The translations under genes were made by a program, and so were the position numbers. Below the pieces are notes generated by a model, which was given only the letters and a program-made list of their open reading frames with translations, ran no database searches and was not told where the DNA came from. 64,000 bases of DNA from Nocardioides cremeus (GTDB lineage: Bacteria; Actinomycetota; Actinomycetes; Propionibacteriales; Nocardioidaceae), in contig NZ_JAULSC010000022.1 in assembly GCF_030518195.1 (NCBI RefSeq), positions 1-64,000 of the forward strand. Reading direction: 5' to 3'. Shown here piece after piece: positions 8,571-16,308 of this stretch (its first letter is position 1; each line of letters starts with the position of its first letter).

Positions 8571-8794
8571 GCCTCAGGCCGTAGCCACGGCCGCCCCGGA
8601 GGATGAAAATGGTGCTGGGACCCGGCCGGGTGACGTCGCGGGAGATTGGTGCTTTCGAGCCCGCGCATGAACGGGACGCTGGGGCCACCAACAGGAATCC
8701 CGGATTGTTGCCTTGGAGCACGCGACTGATCGTCTTCGCACCCTGTGGCCCTCCCGGCCGTGTCTCGCTTGGTACAACGGAAGGAGACATGGTC
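8571..8794 (+). ncRNA. Candidate IS110 bridge RNA region
   Basis: IS110 recombinases are guided by an RNA transcribed from a non-coding end, with loops that pair to donor and target DNA (established for IS621). Here CGACTGATC at 8723-8731 is identical to the last nine bases of the element (10071-10079). Eleven bases later CCTGTGGC (8742-8749) is complementary at 7 of 8 positions to the first eight bases, GCCTCAGG (8571-8578). The order and polarity suit left and right donor guides. Target guides are less clear: CATGA (8666-8670) and AGGA (8693-8696) match the target in the equivalent arrangement but are short. ATGAAAAT (8603-8610) is complementary to 8559-8566. RNA boundaries are not defined by this sequence alone. 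Confidence 0.6.
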
Positions 8795-10048
8795 ATGGAG
8801 ACATTCGCGGAGCGCGTCGCGGGCATCGACATCGGCAAAGCCGACGTCAAGGTCTGCCTACGCGTTCCGAGCACACGCGTAGGGCGACGCCACAGCGAGA
8901 TACGCACGTTCGCAACGACCACCCGTTCACTGCTGGCGCTGCGCGACTGGCTCATCGAGGAGCAGGTCACGTTGGTCGGGATGGAGTCCACCGGCGAGTA
9001 CTGGCGACCGGTCTACTACCTGCTCGAAGAGATCGTCGAGTGCTGGCTGATCAACCCTCAGCACATCAAGGTCGTACCGGGCCGCAAGAGCGACGTCTCC
9101 GACGCCGCCTGGATCGCACAACTGGTCGAGCACGGCTTGGTCCGGCCCAGCTTCGTGCCACCACCACCGATCCGGAGGCTCCGCGATCTGACCCGCTTCC
9201 GGTCCTCCCTCATCCACGACAAGACCCGCCAGGTGCAACGACTGCACAACGTCCTGGAGGATGCCGGCATCAAGCTCTCGCTGGTCGCTACCGACATCAT
9301 GGGCGTCTCTGGACGCTTGATGATCTCCGCCTTGATCGCGGGCCAGCGAGAGCCCGAGCAGCTCGCTGAGCTGGCGCTGGGCAGGCTCAAGAAGAAGAAC
9401 GCCGCGCTCATCGATGCCCTGACCGGCCGCTTTGACGACCACCACGGCCTACTCGCTCAGATGATGCTCGACCAGATCGACAGTCTCGATGCCGCGGTCG
9501 CCAAGCTCGACATCCAGATCGACGCCTCGATTGAGCCCTTCCGGCAGATCCAGGAGCATCTGGTCACGATCCCCGGGGTCGGGAAACGAGCGTCGGAGGT
9601 GATCATCGCCGAAACCGGCGCCGACATGGCCAGGTTCGCCACGCCCGGTCACCTCTCCTCCTGGGCCGGCCTGTGTCCAGGTAACAACGAGTCTGCCGGC
9701 AAACGATTCTCCGGAAAGACCCGCAACGGCAACGCCTGGCTATGCGGAATCCTCGGCGACTGTGCCACCGCCGCCGCGCGCAGCAAGAACACCTACATCG
9801 CCGAACGACACCGGCGACTGCAACGACGCCGCGGACGCAAACGGGCCAAAGTCGCCATCTCCCGCACCATCCTCGAGTCCGCCTGGTGGATCATGAGCCG
9901 CAACGTCGACTATCAAGACCTCGGTCCGGAGCACTTCCTCACCAGGACGCCCAACCCCGCCCGCCGGGCACACAGACTCGTCCTTGAGCTTCGCGCCCTG
10001 GGCTACGACATTCCTGCCCTGACGACTCCGGCAGCCATCTCAACGTGA
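8795..10048 (+). CDS. IS110-family transposase (DEDD recombinase)
   Basis: 417 residues. The N-terminal RuvC-like domain carries D12 (GIDIGKAD), E64 (MESTGEYW), and D100 and D103 (GRKSDVSDA), forming the DEDD set. A helical middle region follows. The C-terminal Transposase_20 domain has IPGVGKRAS near 259 and the Gly/Ser motif PGNNESAGK with S300 as the likely catalytic Ser. The second ATG at 8795 is preferred over 8789 because AAGGAG ends eight bases before it. The reading frame is intact, so the element may be active. Confidence 0.93.
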   Translation: METFAERVAGIDIGKADVKVCLRVPSTRVGRRHSEIRTFATTTRSLLALRDWLIEEQVTLVGMESTGEYWRPVYYLLEEIVECWLINPQHIKVVPGRKSDVSDAAWIAQLVEHGLVRPSFVPPPPIRRLRDLTRFRSSLIHDKTRQVQRLHNVLEDAGIKLSLVATDIMGVSGRLMISALIAGQREPEQLAELALGRLKKKNAALIDALTGRFDDHHGLLAQMMLDQIDSLDAAVAKLDIQIDASIEPFRQIQEHLVTIPGVGKRASEVIIAETGADMARFATPGHLSSWAGLCPGNNESAGKRFSGKTRNGNAWLCGILGDCATAAARSKNTYIAERHRRLQRRRGRKRAKVAISRTILESAWWIMSRNVDYQDLGPEHFLTRTPNPARRAHRLVLELRALGYDIPALTTPAAIST

Positions 10049-10079
10049 GCCTCTACGGTCACTGCATTTTCGACTGATC

Positions 10080-10096
10080 TCCTCGGCAGACTTCAC
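10080..10096 (-). other. Severed 5' codons of istA
   Basis: On the minus strand the GTG at 10096-10094 begins the frame Val-Lys-Ser-Ala-Glu-Glu-Ile, preceded by a GAGGAAGGG Shine-Dalgarno. It runs straight into the IS110 right end. Joined to 8566 it gives an IstA N-terminus of a form familiar in actinobacterial IS21 elements. Confidence 0.8.
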
Positions 10097-10197
10097 GGTG
10101 TCCCTTCCTCGGGGGCAATGGGGCGCTTCAGCACCGCTCATCGCACCCGAGGAAGGGGCCTTAACCGCGCAAGGCGGTCAGGCAGACGACGTCGTGT

Positions 10198-10297
10198 CGG
10201 GCAGATCCCATGACCGCCAGCGGGCAGTTCTCATGTCCGCCAGCGGGCAGCCTCGTGGCCGTCTCCGGGCAGTTTCTCGTGGCCGCCGACAATCGTC
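10198..10297. repeat. IS21 terminal repeat region, istA side, and right target duplication
   Basis: Four CTGCCC-type repeats (GGGCAG on this strand) end at 10291, and the ATCGTC duplication follows at 10292-10297. The region would also have carried the native istA promoter. Confidence 0.8.
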
Positions 10298-10326
10298 CTT
10301 CACCATGGCGATTTGGGAGGGCCCGA

Positions 10327-11061
10327 ATGACGAGCGCAGTGCTATCCGCGAAACCACAAGCGTCTTGGCGGGACGACCTCGTTGGCGCCGCCAGAGCCCT
10401 GTCCGTACTCACGTTGGTAGGCGGAGTCTGCGGTGCGTTCGTCGTCGGGGTGTTGGGACGGCTCGCGATGCTCCTGCTCGCCGCCCTCAACCCAGACGCC
10501 ACTGGAGTGACCAGCGACGACGGTTTCGTGATGGGCCAGGTGACCCTGACAGGCTCCGCTCAACTGGCGCTAGCCGGGTTGCAGTTCGGAGTGATCGGTG
10601 CGGGGTTCTACGTGATTGTTCGCGGCCTGATGATCGGTCCCTCTTGGTTCCGTCTCCTGTCGATCTCGCTCGGTCCCGCCATCGTGATCGGGGCCATCGT
10701 GGTCCACACGGACGGAGTGGACTTTCAGCTCCTGGGACCGTTGTGGCTCGCAGCGGGTCTCTTCATCGCTCTCCCAGCCGCCTACGTCGCACTGCTGCAC
10801 GTCCTCGGAGAACGCGCTCTCGAACGCTGGAGCCCGCCCAACGCGCTCGTCGTGGTCGGGCTCGCGCCGTGGGTCCTCCTGCTCCCGGTGACCCTTGCGT
10901 TGGCGGCAGGTTTCACAGCGTTCCGCTCGCTGCGCCGCTACGACACTGGTCGCGCGCTCCTCGTCAGCGCCTGGCCCGCTTGGATGCTGCGGGCCGGCCT
11001 GGCGGTCCTGTTCGTGGCAGCTCTCATCGACCTGCGCAACGATCTTGTCGACCTCAGCTGA
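10327..11061 (+). CDS. Multi-pass membrane protein
   Basis: 244 residues with about five to six hydrophobic segments: near 25-45, 75-100, 105-130, 138-160, 175-200 and 215-235. The N-terminus is short and cytosolic-looking. Loops are poor in Cys and no enzyme motif is visible. The ATG at 10327 follows GGGAGG by about eight bases; a longer frame into the IS end is rejected. The IS21 element ends only 36 bases upstream, so the native promoter has probably been displaced. It overlaps or closely precedes a second membrane protein, suggesting a pair. Family not recognised. Confidence 0.7.
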   Translation: MTSAVLSAKPQASWRDDLVGAARALSVLTLVGGVCGAFVVGVLGRLAMLLLAALNPDATGVTSDDGFVMGQVTLTGSAQLALAGLQFGVIGAGFYVIVRGLMIGPSWFRLLSISLGPAIVIGAIVVHTDGVDFQLLGPLWLAAGLFIALPAAYVALLHVLGERALERWSPPNALVVVGLAPWVLLLPVTLALAAGFTAFRSLRRYDTGRALLVSAWPAWMLRAGLAVLFVAALIDLRNDLVDLS

Positions 11062-11710
11062 GGACCCCTCGGCCTCGAAGCGCCAGCGGGGACAGTCCCT
11101 GCCAGCGGGACGACGCCGCTCCTGGGCGACGATCTCGGCGGTGACCGGAGCAGCCTGGGCGCTGTTCCTGCTTCCCCCGCAGCTTGTCGCCTGGGACAGC
11201 CAGGAAGCACCGTCGTGGGCGCGTTCGGCCGACAGCCTGCCCGTCTACGCCCTGGTCCGGAACCTCAACGGCGCCGGCGGGCTCGAGCTGTACGCCTGGG
11301 CAGGAGTGCTGCTGGTTCCCGCATGGATCCTGATCGGTTGGCCGCTGTTCGGCTACGGCAAGCTGCCTGGCGTGGTGGGTGTCTTGTTCCTCCTGGGCGC
11401 CCCGGTGTCTGTCGCCAGCTACCTGGCAGAGAGCGCCCCAGCTCCGTGGCGCAGCCTGTGGGGCGCTGAGATCTTCGTGCTGCTCGCGATCCCGGTCGCC
11501 GCCATCGCAGCGGCGATCTCTGCCAGATCCAGGCACTTCCCGACCTGGTGGTGGGCGCTGATGGCCAGCACGCTCCTGGTCACCGTCGCGTCCACAGCCG
11601 CGTTCGGATACTTCCCGCACGGCACCCTCATCGGACTCGGAGTCGAAGTTGGTGCGCTGGCGCTACTGCCCACCTGCCCCCGCTCCCGCAGCGTCGCCAC
11701 CCTCGATTGA
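11045..11710 (+). CDS. Second membrane protein, downstream partner
   Basis: About 221 residues from a TTG at 11045 that overlaps the previous gene by 17 bases; GTG at 11141 is the alternative. The TTG is preferred because it keeps the basic segment GRRRSW before the first hydrophobic helix, as the positive-inside rule predicts. Five hydrophobic segments follow. The region after the first helix (about 50-75) is polar and probably extracytoplasmic. No motif is recognised. The gene pair may encode a two-component membrane complex, which is inference from overlap alone. Confidence 0.6.
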   Translation: MSTSAEDPSASKRQRGQSLPAGRRRSWATISAVTGAAWALFLLPPQLVAWDSQEAPSWARSADSLPVYALVRNLNGAGGLELYAWAGVLLVPAWILIGWPLFGYGKLPGVVGVLFLLGAPVSVASYLAESAPAPWRSLWGAEIFVLLAIPVAAIAAAISARSRHFPTWWWALMASTLLVTVASTAAFGYFPHGTLIGLGVEVGALALLPTCPRSRSVATLD

Positions 11711-11755
11711 TCCGGGCGCTGAACCGCCGCCGGCCCCTGCTGACGTCCAGCGCGC

Positions 11756-12706
11756 CTAGACCCTCAACGTCTTGATGGTCTTGGTGACGTGCTTGCCCCG
11801 GTTCTCCAGGAAGGCGATCTCACCGAACTCGAGGTGCGACCAGCCGTCGTCGCTGTCTGTCAGTGGCTCGGAGGCGAAGATGGCGGCCGTCGCCTCCTCT
11901 TCGGAGCGCACCTCGAAGTCATAGGACGTCTCGTCGTGCTGGAAGTTGCGACCCAGTTGCAGGTACATCGGCTCCGGGAGCATCGAGAGAGCGAAGTCGC
12001 TCGTGCCCGGGCCGGATTCTCGTAGCTCTCTCCAGTCGCCGACCGGGTTGGCCTCGCCCTGGTGTCCGAGACCGACGTTGACGCCGATGATCCGATTCGG
12101 GGATACCAGGGCCAGCTTCAACTTGGTCAGGCCCGCGAGGTCGAGATCCTTCATCGCCTGGGCGATGAGCTGGAGCATCTCCTCGATCGCTCGCTGGACC
12201 TCCTCGTCGCTGTCGCCCTCCATCAAGGAGAGCAGCAGCACGTAGAGGAACTCCGTGTCAGTCGTGCCCCGCATCTGCTTCAGGTACTTGTCCTCGCAGT
12301 GCTGCAACAGCTCCCGCTGCAGGAGCACCCAGTTCGGCAGGTCGCCGTTCTGGGCAAGGATCCACGGGGTCTCTTCGACGGAGAAGGGGTGGCAGTTCTC
12401 GTCGGCCAGCACAGTCTTCGAGTTGTAGGCGGCTGCTCGAACATGTGCGAGCATCGTGCTGGCCTGGAGGCTGGGAATGATGCGGTCGGCGTTGTCGTCG
12501 TAGAACGCAGCCATCGGCCGGCGGTAGATGAAGGGCTTTTCCGGCCTGAGCAGATGCTCACTCCAGGCCCCGAATCCCCACCCTGCCAGCTGAAGCTCCG
12601 GGTGACGCGCTGGGTCGAGGGACTGGTTGATCAGACTGTTCTCCGGCAAGAGCAGCAGGCTCTCCAGAGGTGTTTCCGGCCCGATGTAGGCGAGTACCCG
12701 GCACAT
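11756..12706 (-). CDS. Class II glutamine amidotransferase (YafJ/EgtC-like)
   Basis: 316 residues starting Met-Cys: C2, exposed after Met removal, is the N-terminal nucleophile of Ntn-type glutaminases. Supporting motifs are GWGFGAW near residue 43, HVRAAAYN near 88, and AQNGDLPNW near 119, which correspond to the glutamine-binding Arg and the Asn-Gly oxyanion region. The C-terminal part (about 200-316) is longer than in EgtC. No other ergothioneine genes are nearby, so a stand-alone YafJ-like role is more likely. GAAGGA lies upstream of the ATG. The acceptor of the ammonia is unknown. Confidence 0.82.
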   Translation of the reverse strand: MCRVLAYIGPETPLESLLLLPENSLINQSLDPARHPELQLAGWGFGAWSEHLLRPEKPFIYRRPMAAFYDDNADRIIPSLQASTMLAHVRAAAYNSKTVLADENCHPFSVEETPWILAQNGDLPNWVLLQRELLQHCEDKYLKQMRGTTDTEFLYVLLLSLMEGDSDEEVQRAIEEMLQLIAQAMKDLDLAGLTKLKLALVSPNRIIGVNVGLGHQGEANPVGDWRELRESGPGTSDFALSMLPEPMYLQLGRNFQHDETSYDFEVRSEEEATAAIFASEPLTDSDDGWSHLEFGEIAFLENRGKHVTKTIKTLRV

Positions 12707-12867
12707 ACGCTTCCTTCGCTCACAAGTCGATGTACGGCGATCACTTCGACCACGAGCGCGCCAGCCTAGGGCCCAGGCGGCGACGTTCGGCGTAGATGCG
12801 ACTCAGCCACCCGCGGCGGCATCAGCGGTGACGTCCCGCCCCGAGCCAGAGCTTGATGCTCCGCCGG

Positions 12868-13263
12868 TCATTCCTCTCCCAGTGTGAACAGCGTCAGCTG
12901 CATGCCGTCGGGTGCGGCCACGCGAGCGTTTCGGTCACCCCAAGGCGTGTCGACGGCGTCGGCGACAGGCGTGGCTCCGGCCTCGACGAGGCTCGCTGCC
13001 GTGCGGTCCGCGTTCGCCACCTGGAGGGCGAGTCGGACCTGGCCAGAAACTCGTCGACCGACCTCGAGGTCGTCAACCATCGCGGCCTGCGACTCGTCGA
13101 AGAGCTCTAGTGTTGCGCGGCCCGCATCGAGCAGCAGCACCCGTCCCTGCTGGCTGCTCCAGTCGGCGATCTGCGGCAGGCCGAGCCCGTCGCGGTAGAG
13201 CTTCACGGCGGCGTCGAAGTCATCGACGGTGAGGGTGATCCGGAATTCCTGGACATCGTTCAT
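12868..13263 (-). CDS. VOC (glyoxalase/bleomycin-resistance) superfamily protein
   Basis: 131 residues. The two beta-alpha-beta-beta-beta halves are recognisable: FRITLTVDDFDAAVKLYRDGLG at the start, and later RLALQVANADRTAASLVEAGA followed by the closing strand PDGMQLTLFTL. The VOC fold binds a metal and acts in isomerases, dioxygenases or drug binding; metal ligands are not obvious here. The ATG at 13263 follows GGAGG by seven bases, so the longer frame to 13290 is rejected. It stands alone. Confidence 0.82.
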   Translation of the reverse strand: MNDVQEFRITLTVDDFDAAVKLYRDGLGLPQIADWSSQQGRVLLLDAGRATLELFDESQAAMVDDLEVGRRVSGQVRLALQVANADRTAASLVEAGATPVADAVDTPWGDRNARVAAPDGMQLTLFTLGEE

Positions 13264-13568
13264 GATTAGATCCTCCGCCCTCAGGAGCACGTGAGGTCAA
13301 GGGCCGCAGTGATGTGGCAGCCGGTGTGGACCCGGTGCGACGGAGGGCCGCGCCACGGCGTACGTCGTCCGCAGGGTGGCGCCGGCTCACGTGTGGTCAA
13401 GGAGCGGCGTCAGTGCGCCTGCCACCCATGGACCATGTCTGCGACAGGAGCTAACGCATCACTTCGCCGCGCTCGGCCCGGCTAGTCCCTCTGCGCGATC
13501 ACCTGCTCGATTTCGCTCCAGCTGTGTCCAGGCGGTCAGCACCCGCGTCCCTTCTCGCCAGGCGAGTT
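13264..13568. other. Intergenic stretch without a supported gene
   Basis: About 305 bases between two minus-strand genes. Frames are short and overlap in both directions, with no start signal, RNA gene or repeat that I can support. Confidence 0.4.
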
Positions 13569-14177
13569 TCACCCTCCGACGTCAGGTCGCGCGCCAGAGG
13601 CGGGGTGTGGATCGGTCTCCACCTCGGTACGGAACCGCTGCAGCAGGACCACACCGGCGATCAGCCAAGCTATGCCGAACGGCAGCGCGAGAAGCACACG
13701 CGAGTTCTGTTCGCTGACTCCTGCGAGTAACAGAACGCCAGCGAGCAGCCCGATGCCGGTCCAGGTCGGAACTACGCTCGACCGGAGCACGGTCCAACCC
13801 ACGAGCGCCAAGCCGACGGCGACCGCCACCAAGCCGGGAAGCGGACGGGTCTGATCTTGGAAGGTCGGAAGAGCCATCACGGCAAGTACGACAATGCCGG
13901 ATGCGCAGGTGGCTAGACCCGCGACGCCAATCCAGCCAAGTTCCCCAATCTGTGCGAGCACCGCCAGCAGCGCCGCGACGAAGGCCAACAACGCGACGCC
14001 TGACAGAACTATGAGCCACGACGTTGCACTGGTGGCCTCCCGCTGCGGGCGGACGAGGCACTCGTCACCGACGCAACCTTCGGGCTGTAGAGCGTGCACC
14101 ACAATCGCCACCACCCATGCCGACCCGCCGACCAGCGCGAGTGCCCCAGCCGCCTGGGTAAGTCGTGCACTCAGCAT
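13569..14177 (-). CDS. Membrane protein of unknown function
   Basis: 202 residues with five hydrophobic segments (about 8-28, 52-75, 80-105, 110-130 and 150-180). The loop after the first helix contains two Cys (GCVGDEC near residues 34-39), which could form an extracytoplasmic disulfide. The C-terminal tail is hydrophilic. The ATG at 14177 is preceded by GAGGGT. Topology resembles DUF998-type small membrane proteins, but I cannot assign it. It is not linked to neighbours. Confidence 0.6.
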   Translation of the reverse strand: MLSARLTQAAGALALVGGSAWVVAIVVHALQPEGCVGDECLVRPQREATSATSWLIVLSGVALLAFVAALLAVLAQIGELGWIGVAGLATCASGIVVLAVMALPTFQDQTRPLPGLVAVAVGLALVGWTVLRSSVVPTWTGIGLLAGVLLLAGVSEQNSRVLLALPFGIAWLIAGVVLLQRFRTEVETDPHPASGARPDVGG

Positions 14178-14383
14178 GTTGCGACCCTCGCTGGACCGGC
14201 TCGGCTATGGCGCGCTGCGCTGGATCCATGGTGCAACACCAGGCACAGGCACGCCAGCCCTCGACAAGCCGCCGTAGGTACAGCCGACGACTCGGCTCGA
14301 GGAGCAGGAAGGGGTCTCGGCCATGTCCGGAACTGCGTCATTCCGCCGCGATCGGCTCGGCCCGCGCTCCTTCAGGCACTGAC

Positions 14384-14389
14384 TATCGT
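14384..14389 (+). promoter_or_regulatory. -10 hexamer TATCGT of a leaderless promoter
   Basis: The hexamer ends eight bases before the ATG at 14398, without a clear Shine-Dalgarno between. Confidence 0.4.
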
Positions 14390-14397
14390 TGGGGACG

Positions 14398-14763
14398 ATG
14401 ATCACCCGCCGCGACGCTGCCCAACGCTTGGACATCCCCCTGGAGATGGCCAGTCGCCACGGCCTGCCCAAGACGCTCACCGAAGCCCAGATGCGTGAGA
14501 TAGAGGACAGCCCGCCACCGTGGCTGGTCCAGTCCCGTGCCGATCGGACCGGCAAGAAGCCGGTGTGGGTCGATCTGGTGTGCAGTGTCTGCGGGTCCGC
14601 CGAGAGAGCTCGGCCGAAGAAGTGGTGGCCCACATTCACATTCATCAGCTGCGACCACCATCAGCCCTCAGATCTGCCGCCTCCGCTCCGCGGTCACCAT
14701 CGTGAGGAGATCATGGGTATCGGCAGCCGCTTCATCGGCTGGGTCGACACCCCGCTGGACTGA
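14398..14763 (+). CDS. Hypothetical protein with Cys/His cluster, 121 aa
   Basis: The N-terminus (TRRDAAQRLDIPLEMASRHG) looks like a helix-turn-helix that recognises DNA, as in the first helices of MerR-like or AlpA-like proteins. The second half has C62 and C65 (CSVCGSAERA), and C85 with H87 and H88, a possible zinc site. Basic Lys/Arg residues lie between them. The ATG at 14398 is used because of the -10 hexamer just upstream. It may be a small DNA-binding protein, which is inference. Last gene of the accessory-looking region. Confidence 0.5.
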   Translation: MITRRDAAQRLDIPLEMASRHGLPKTLTEAQMREIEDSPPPWLVQSRADRTGKKPVWVDLVCSVCGSAERARPKKWWPTFTFISCDHHQPSDLPPPLRGHHREEIMGIGSRFIGWVDTPLD

Positions 14764-14879
14764 GCGGACCGTCGCCAGCTCTGGGGCTGAGAACCGTCGC
14801 TCCGCCGCACATGTACTGGGGGAGGGTTCAAGGCCACCGACGCGGCGGTGAGAGTTCCAGTGCGGTCTAGGGTGACCGG

Positions 14880-15557
14880 GTGCTTCGAGCCCAAGGACGA
14901 CGGCGTTGGCAGTCGCCCGGCTCCGGTCACCGCGCTGCGCATGTGGGCGCGCTCGCACTGCTCGTGCGGCCGCTCTACATCGCCAGCGAGTTCATCGTCG
15001 CGGCCGCGACGACGGGCGGCTACAGCTTCGTCTCCGACTCGGTCAGCAGGCTGGGGGAGGTCGGCTGCTCGGCGGCGTACTGCTCGCCGCGCCATGAGCT
15101 GATGAACGGCTCGTTCGTGGGGTTCGGGCTGCTGCTGGCCGGCGGTGCGTTGCTGCTGTCGCGGGCGCTGGGGCCGTGGGTCACGGGCTTGCTGGTGGTC
15201 TCCGGGTTGAGCTCGGTCGCCACCGGCCTCGCGCCTCTCGACCAGGACGCCGCCCTGCACGCGATCGCCGCGACTCCCTTGTTCGTGGCGCAGCCGGTCG
15301 CGCTGGTCGTCCTCGGCGCACGGTTGAGGAAGGAGCGGCCGCGCCTGGCCACCGCTCTACTGACTGCGGGGATCGTGACCGCCGCGGCGGCCGTGGCGTT
15401 CGTGCTCTCCGCCGACGGCCCCGCAGCGGGCGCGCTCGAGCGCCTCGCCCTGTGGCCGGTGCTGGTGGGGCTGGCCGCGTTCGCGTGGACCCAGCTCCCC
15501 GTCGGTCGTCGTCAGCCGGCGGCCGAGGGCGCGGCCGGGCGTACGGAAGGCACGTAG
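14880..15557 (+). CDS. DUF998 family membrane protein
   Basis: Up to 225 residues. The first 20 from the GTG at 14880 are basic and may not be translated; a GTG at 14943 is an alternative start. The core has SDSVSRLGEVGC followed by a helix, which is the DUF998 pattern (a short extracytoplasmic segment ending in SxLG), then five more hydrophobic helices (about 75-95, 98-115, 125-145, 155-175 and 182-200). Function of the family is unknown. Its 3' end overlaps the convergent gene by 46 bases. Confidence 0.7.
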   Translation: MLRAQGRRRWQSPGSGHRAAHVGALALLVRPLYIASEFIVAAATTGGYSFVSDSVSRLGEVGCSAAYCSPRHELMNGSFVGFGLLLAGGALLLSRALGPWVTGLLVVSGLSSVATGLAPLDQDAALHAIAATPLFVAQPVALVVLGARLRKERPRLATALLTAGIVTAAAAVAFVLSADGPAAGALERLALWPVLVGLAAFAWTQLPVGRRQPAAEGAAGRTEGT

Positions 15558-16180
15558 GGCTCCAGCTGGGGCGCCGCCGACATCAGCAGGCCCCGTCGCC
15601 ACATCCCGTGCACGACGACGCCGGCCATCATGGCGCCCAGGGAGCCGAGCGCGAGGTCGCCGAGCGTGTCGGCGTACGCGTGGCGCTTCTCCGACGACTT
15701 GCTGATGAAGGCGAAGTACTCCGCGATCTCCCAGCTGACGGCCGCGGTGACCCCGAAGGCCAGCGACCTTTCCAGGACCGCTGCGAGGGTCGAGCTGTGC
15801 CGCATCGTCAGCAGGATGATCGCGGCGGTGATCAGCCCGGTGTTCATGAAGTGCATCAGGTCGTCGAACCAGACCACCGAGTCGTAGAGGTCGAGCCTGT
15901 TGCCCAGGGTGTCGGTGAAGCAGGTGGAGGTGATCATCAGGTCGGCCACCCACGGGAACGACGCCCGCTCGCGCCAGAACACCCACCACACCAGCGGCAC
16001 GGTGAAGGCGAGCATCGGGTAGGCGGCCGCACGCAGCCCCGCGGCCTTGTCCTCGACGTTGCCCAGGTCGGGGTAGAGCAGGGACACGACGAGGAGCAGC
16101 ACGAGACCCGCCTTGGCCGTCACGTCGAGTGCCGCCACCAACGGCGGAGTGGCATGGCGCAGGGCGTCGGTCTCGTTCAT
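15512..16180 (-). CDS. YjdF/DUF2238-like membrane protein
   Basis: 222 residues with about six hydrophobic segments. Conserved-looking acidic and His positions are FDDLMHFMNTG (about residue 103), AVSWEIAEYFAF (about 150) and DTLGDLALGSLGAMM (about 175), matching the pattern of the YjdF inner-membrane family. The ATG at 16180 is chosen because TACCGT lies exactly eight bases upstream (16194-16189), a leaderless arrangement; the TTG at 16189 would sit inside the promoter. The role of the family is not known. Divergent from the flavin oxidoreductase gene. Confidence 0.68.
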   Translation of the reverse strand: MNETDALRHATPPLVAALDVTAKAGLVLLLVVSLLYPDLGNVEDKAAGLRAAAYPMLAFTVPLVWWVFWRERASFPWVADLMITSTCFTDTLGNRLDLYDSVVWFDDLMHFMNTGLITAAIILLTMRHSSTLAAVLERSLAFGVTAAVSWEIAEYFAFISKSSEKRHAYADTLGDLALGSLGAMMAGVVVHGMWRRGLLMSAAPQLEPYVPSVRPAAPSAAG

Positions 16181-16308
16181 CCGGCGCAACGGTATGCCAC
16201 GCGCTGCGCCACGGCGGATCGCGGTGCGGCTCGCCCCGGACGTGGCGTGGCGTGCGCCCCACCGCGGGGTGCGGGAAGAACGTCGCGTGCGCGCCGGTTG
16301 TCGCAGGC

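Larger units (their letters stand above)
8571..10079 (+). mobile_element. IS110-family insertion sequence nested in IS21 istA
   Basis: The boundaries come from rejoining istA: sequence up to 8570 and from 10080 restores the frame. The five bases TGATC occur at both junctions (8566-8570 and 10075-10079), so the exact cut is ambiguous within five bases. The element is about 1509 bp, with one transposase gene, a 224-nt upstream non-coding end and a 31-nt downstream end, and no terminal inverted repeats. This fits the IS110 group proper, in which the long non-coding end lies 5' of the gene. Confidence 0.85.
6134..10291 (-). mobile_element. IS21-family insertion sequence, interrupted by an IS110 element
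   Basis: Both ends begin TGTC followed by a GG(C)CA-type core: TGTCAAGGGCCA at 6134 and, on the opposite strand, TGTCGGCGGCCA ending at 10291. Each end holds four spaced copies of CTGCCC (6134-6228 and 10198-10291), matching the multiple terminal repeats of IS21 elements. A perfect 6-bp duplication flanks the element. It encodes istA and istB on the minus strand with the usual ATGA overlap. The total of 4158 bp includes about 1509 bp of a later IS110 insertion; removing it gives about 2.65 kb, a normal IS21 size. Confidence 0.9.

Noticed and set aside
8567-8668. N-terminal extension of IstA into the IS110 element
   Set aside because: The residues come from IS110 sequence and match nothing in IstA; the true 5' codons are at 10096-10076.
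8603-8794. N-terminal extension of the IS110 transposase
   Set aside because: It lies in the non-coding end, has no Shine-Dalgarno, and would precede the conserved GIDIGKAD start of the domain.
11756-12706. Ergothioneine amidohydrolase EgtC
   Set aside because: The protein is about 90 residues too long and no egtA, egtB or egtD gene is nearby; a general class II amidotransferase label is safer.
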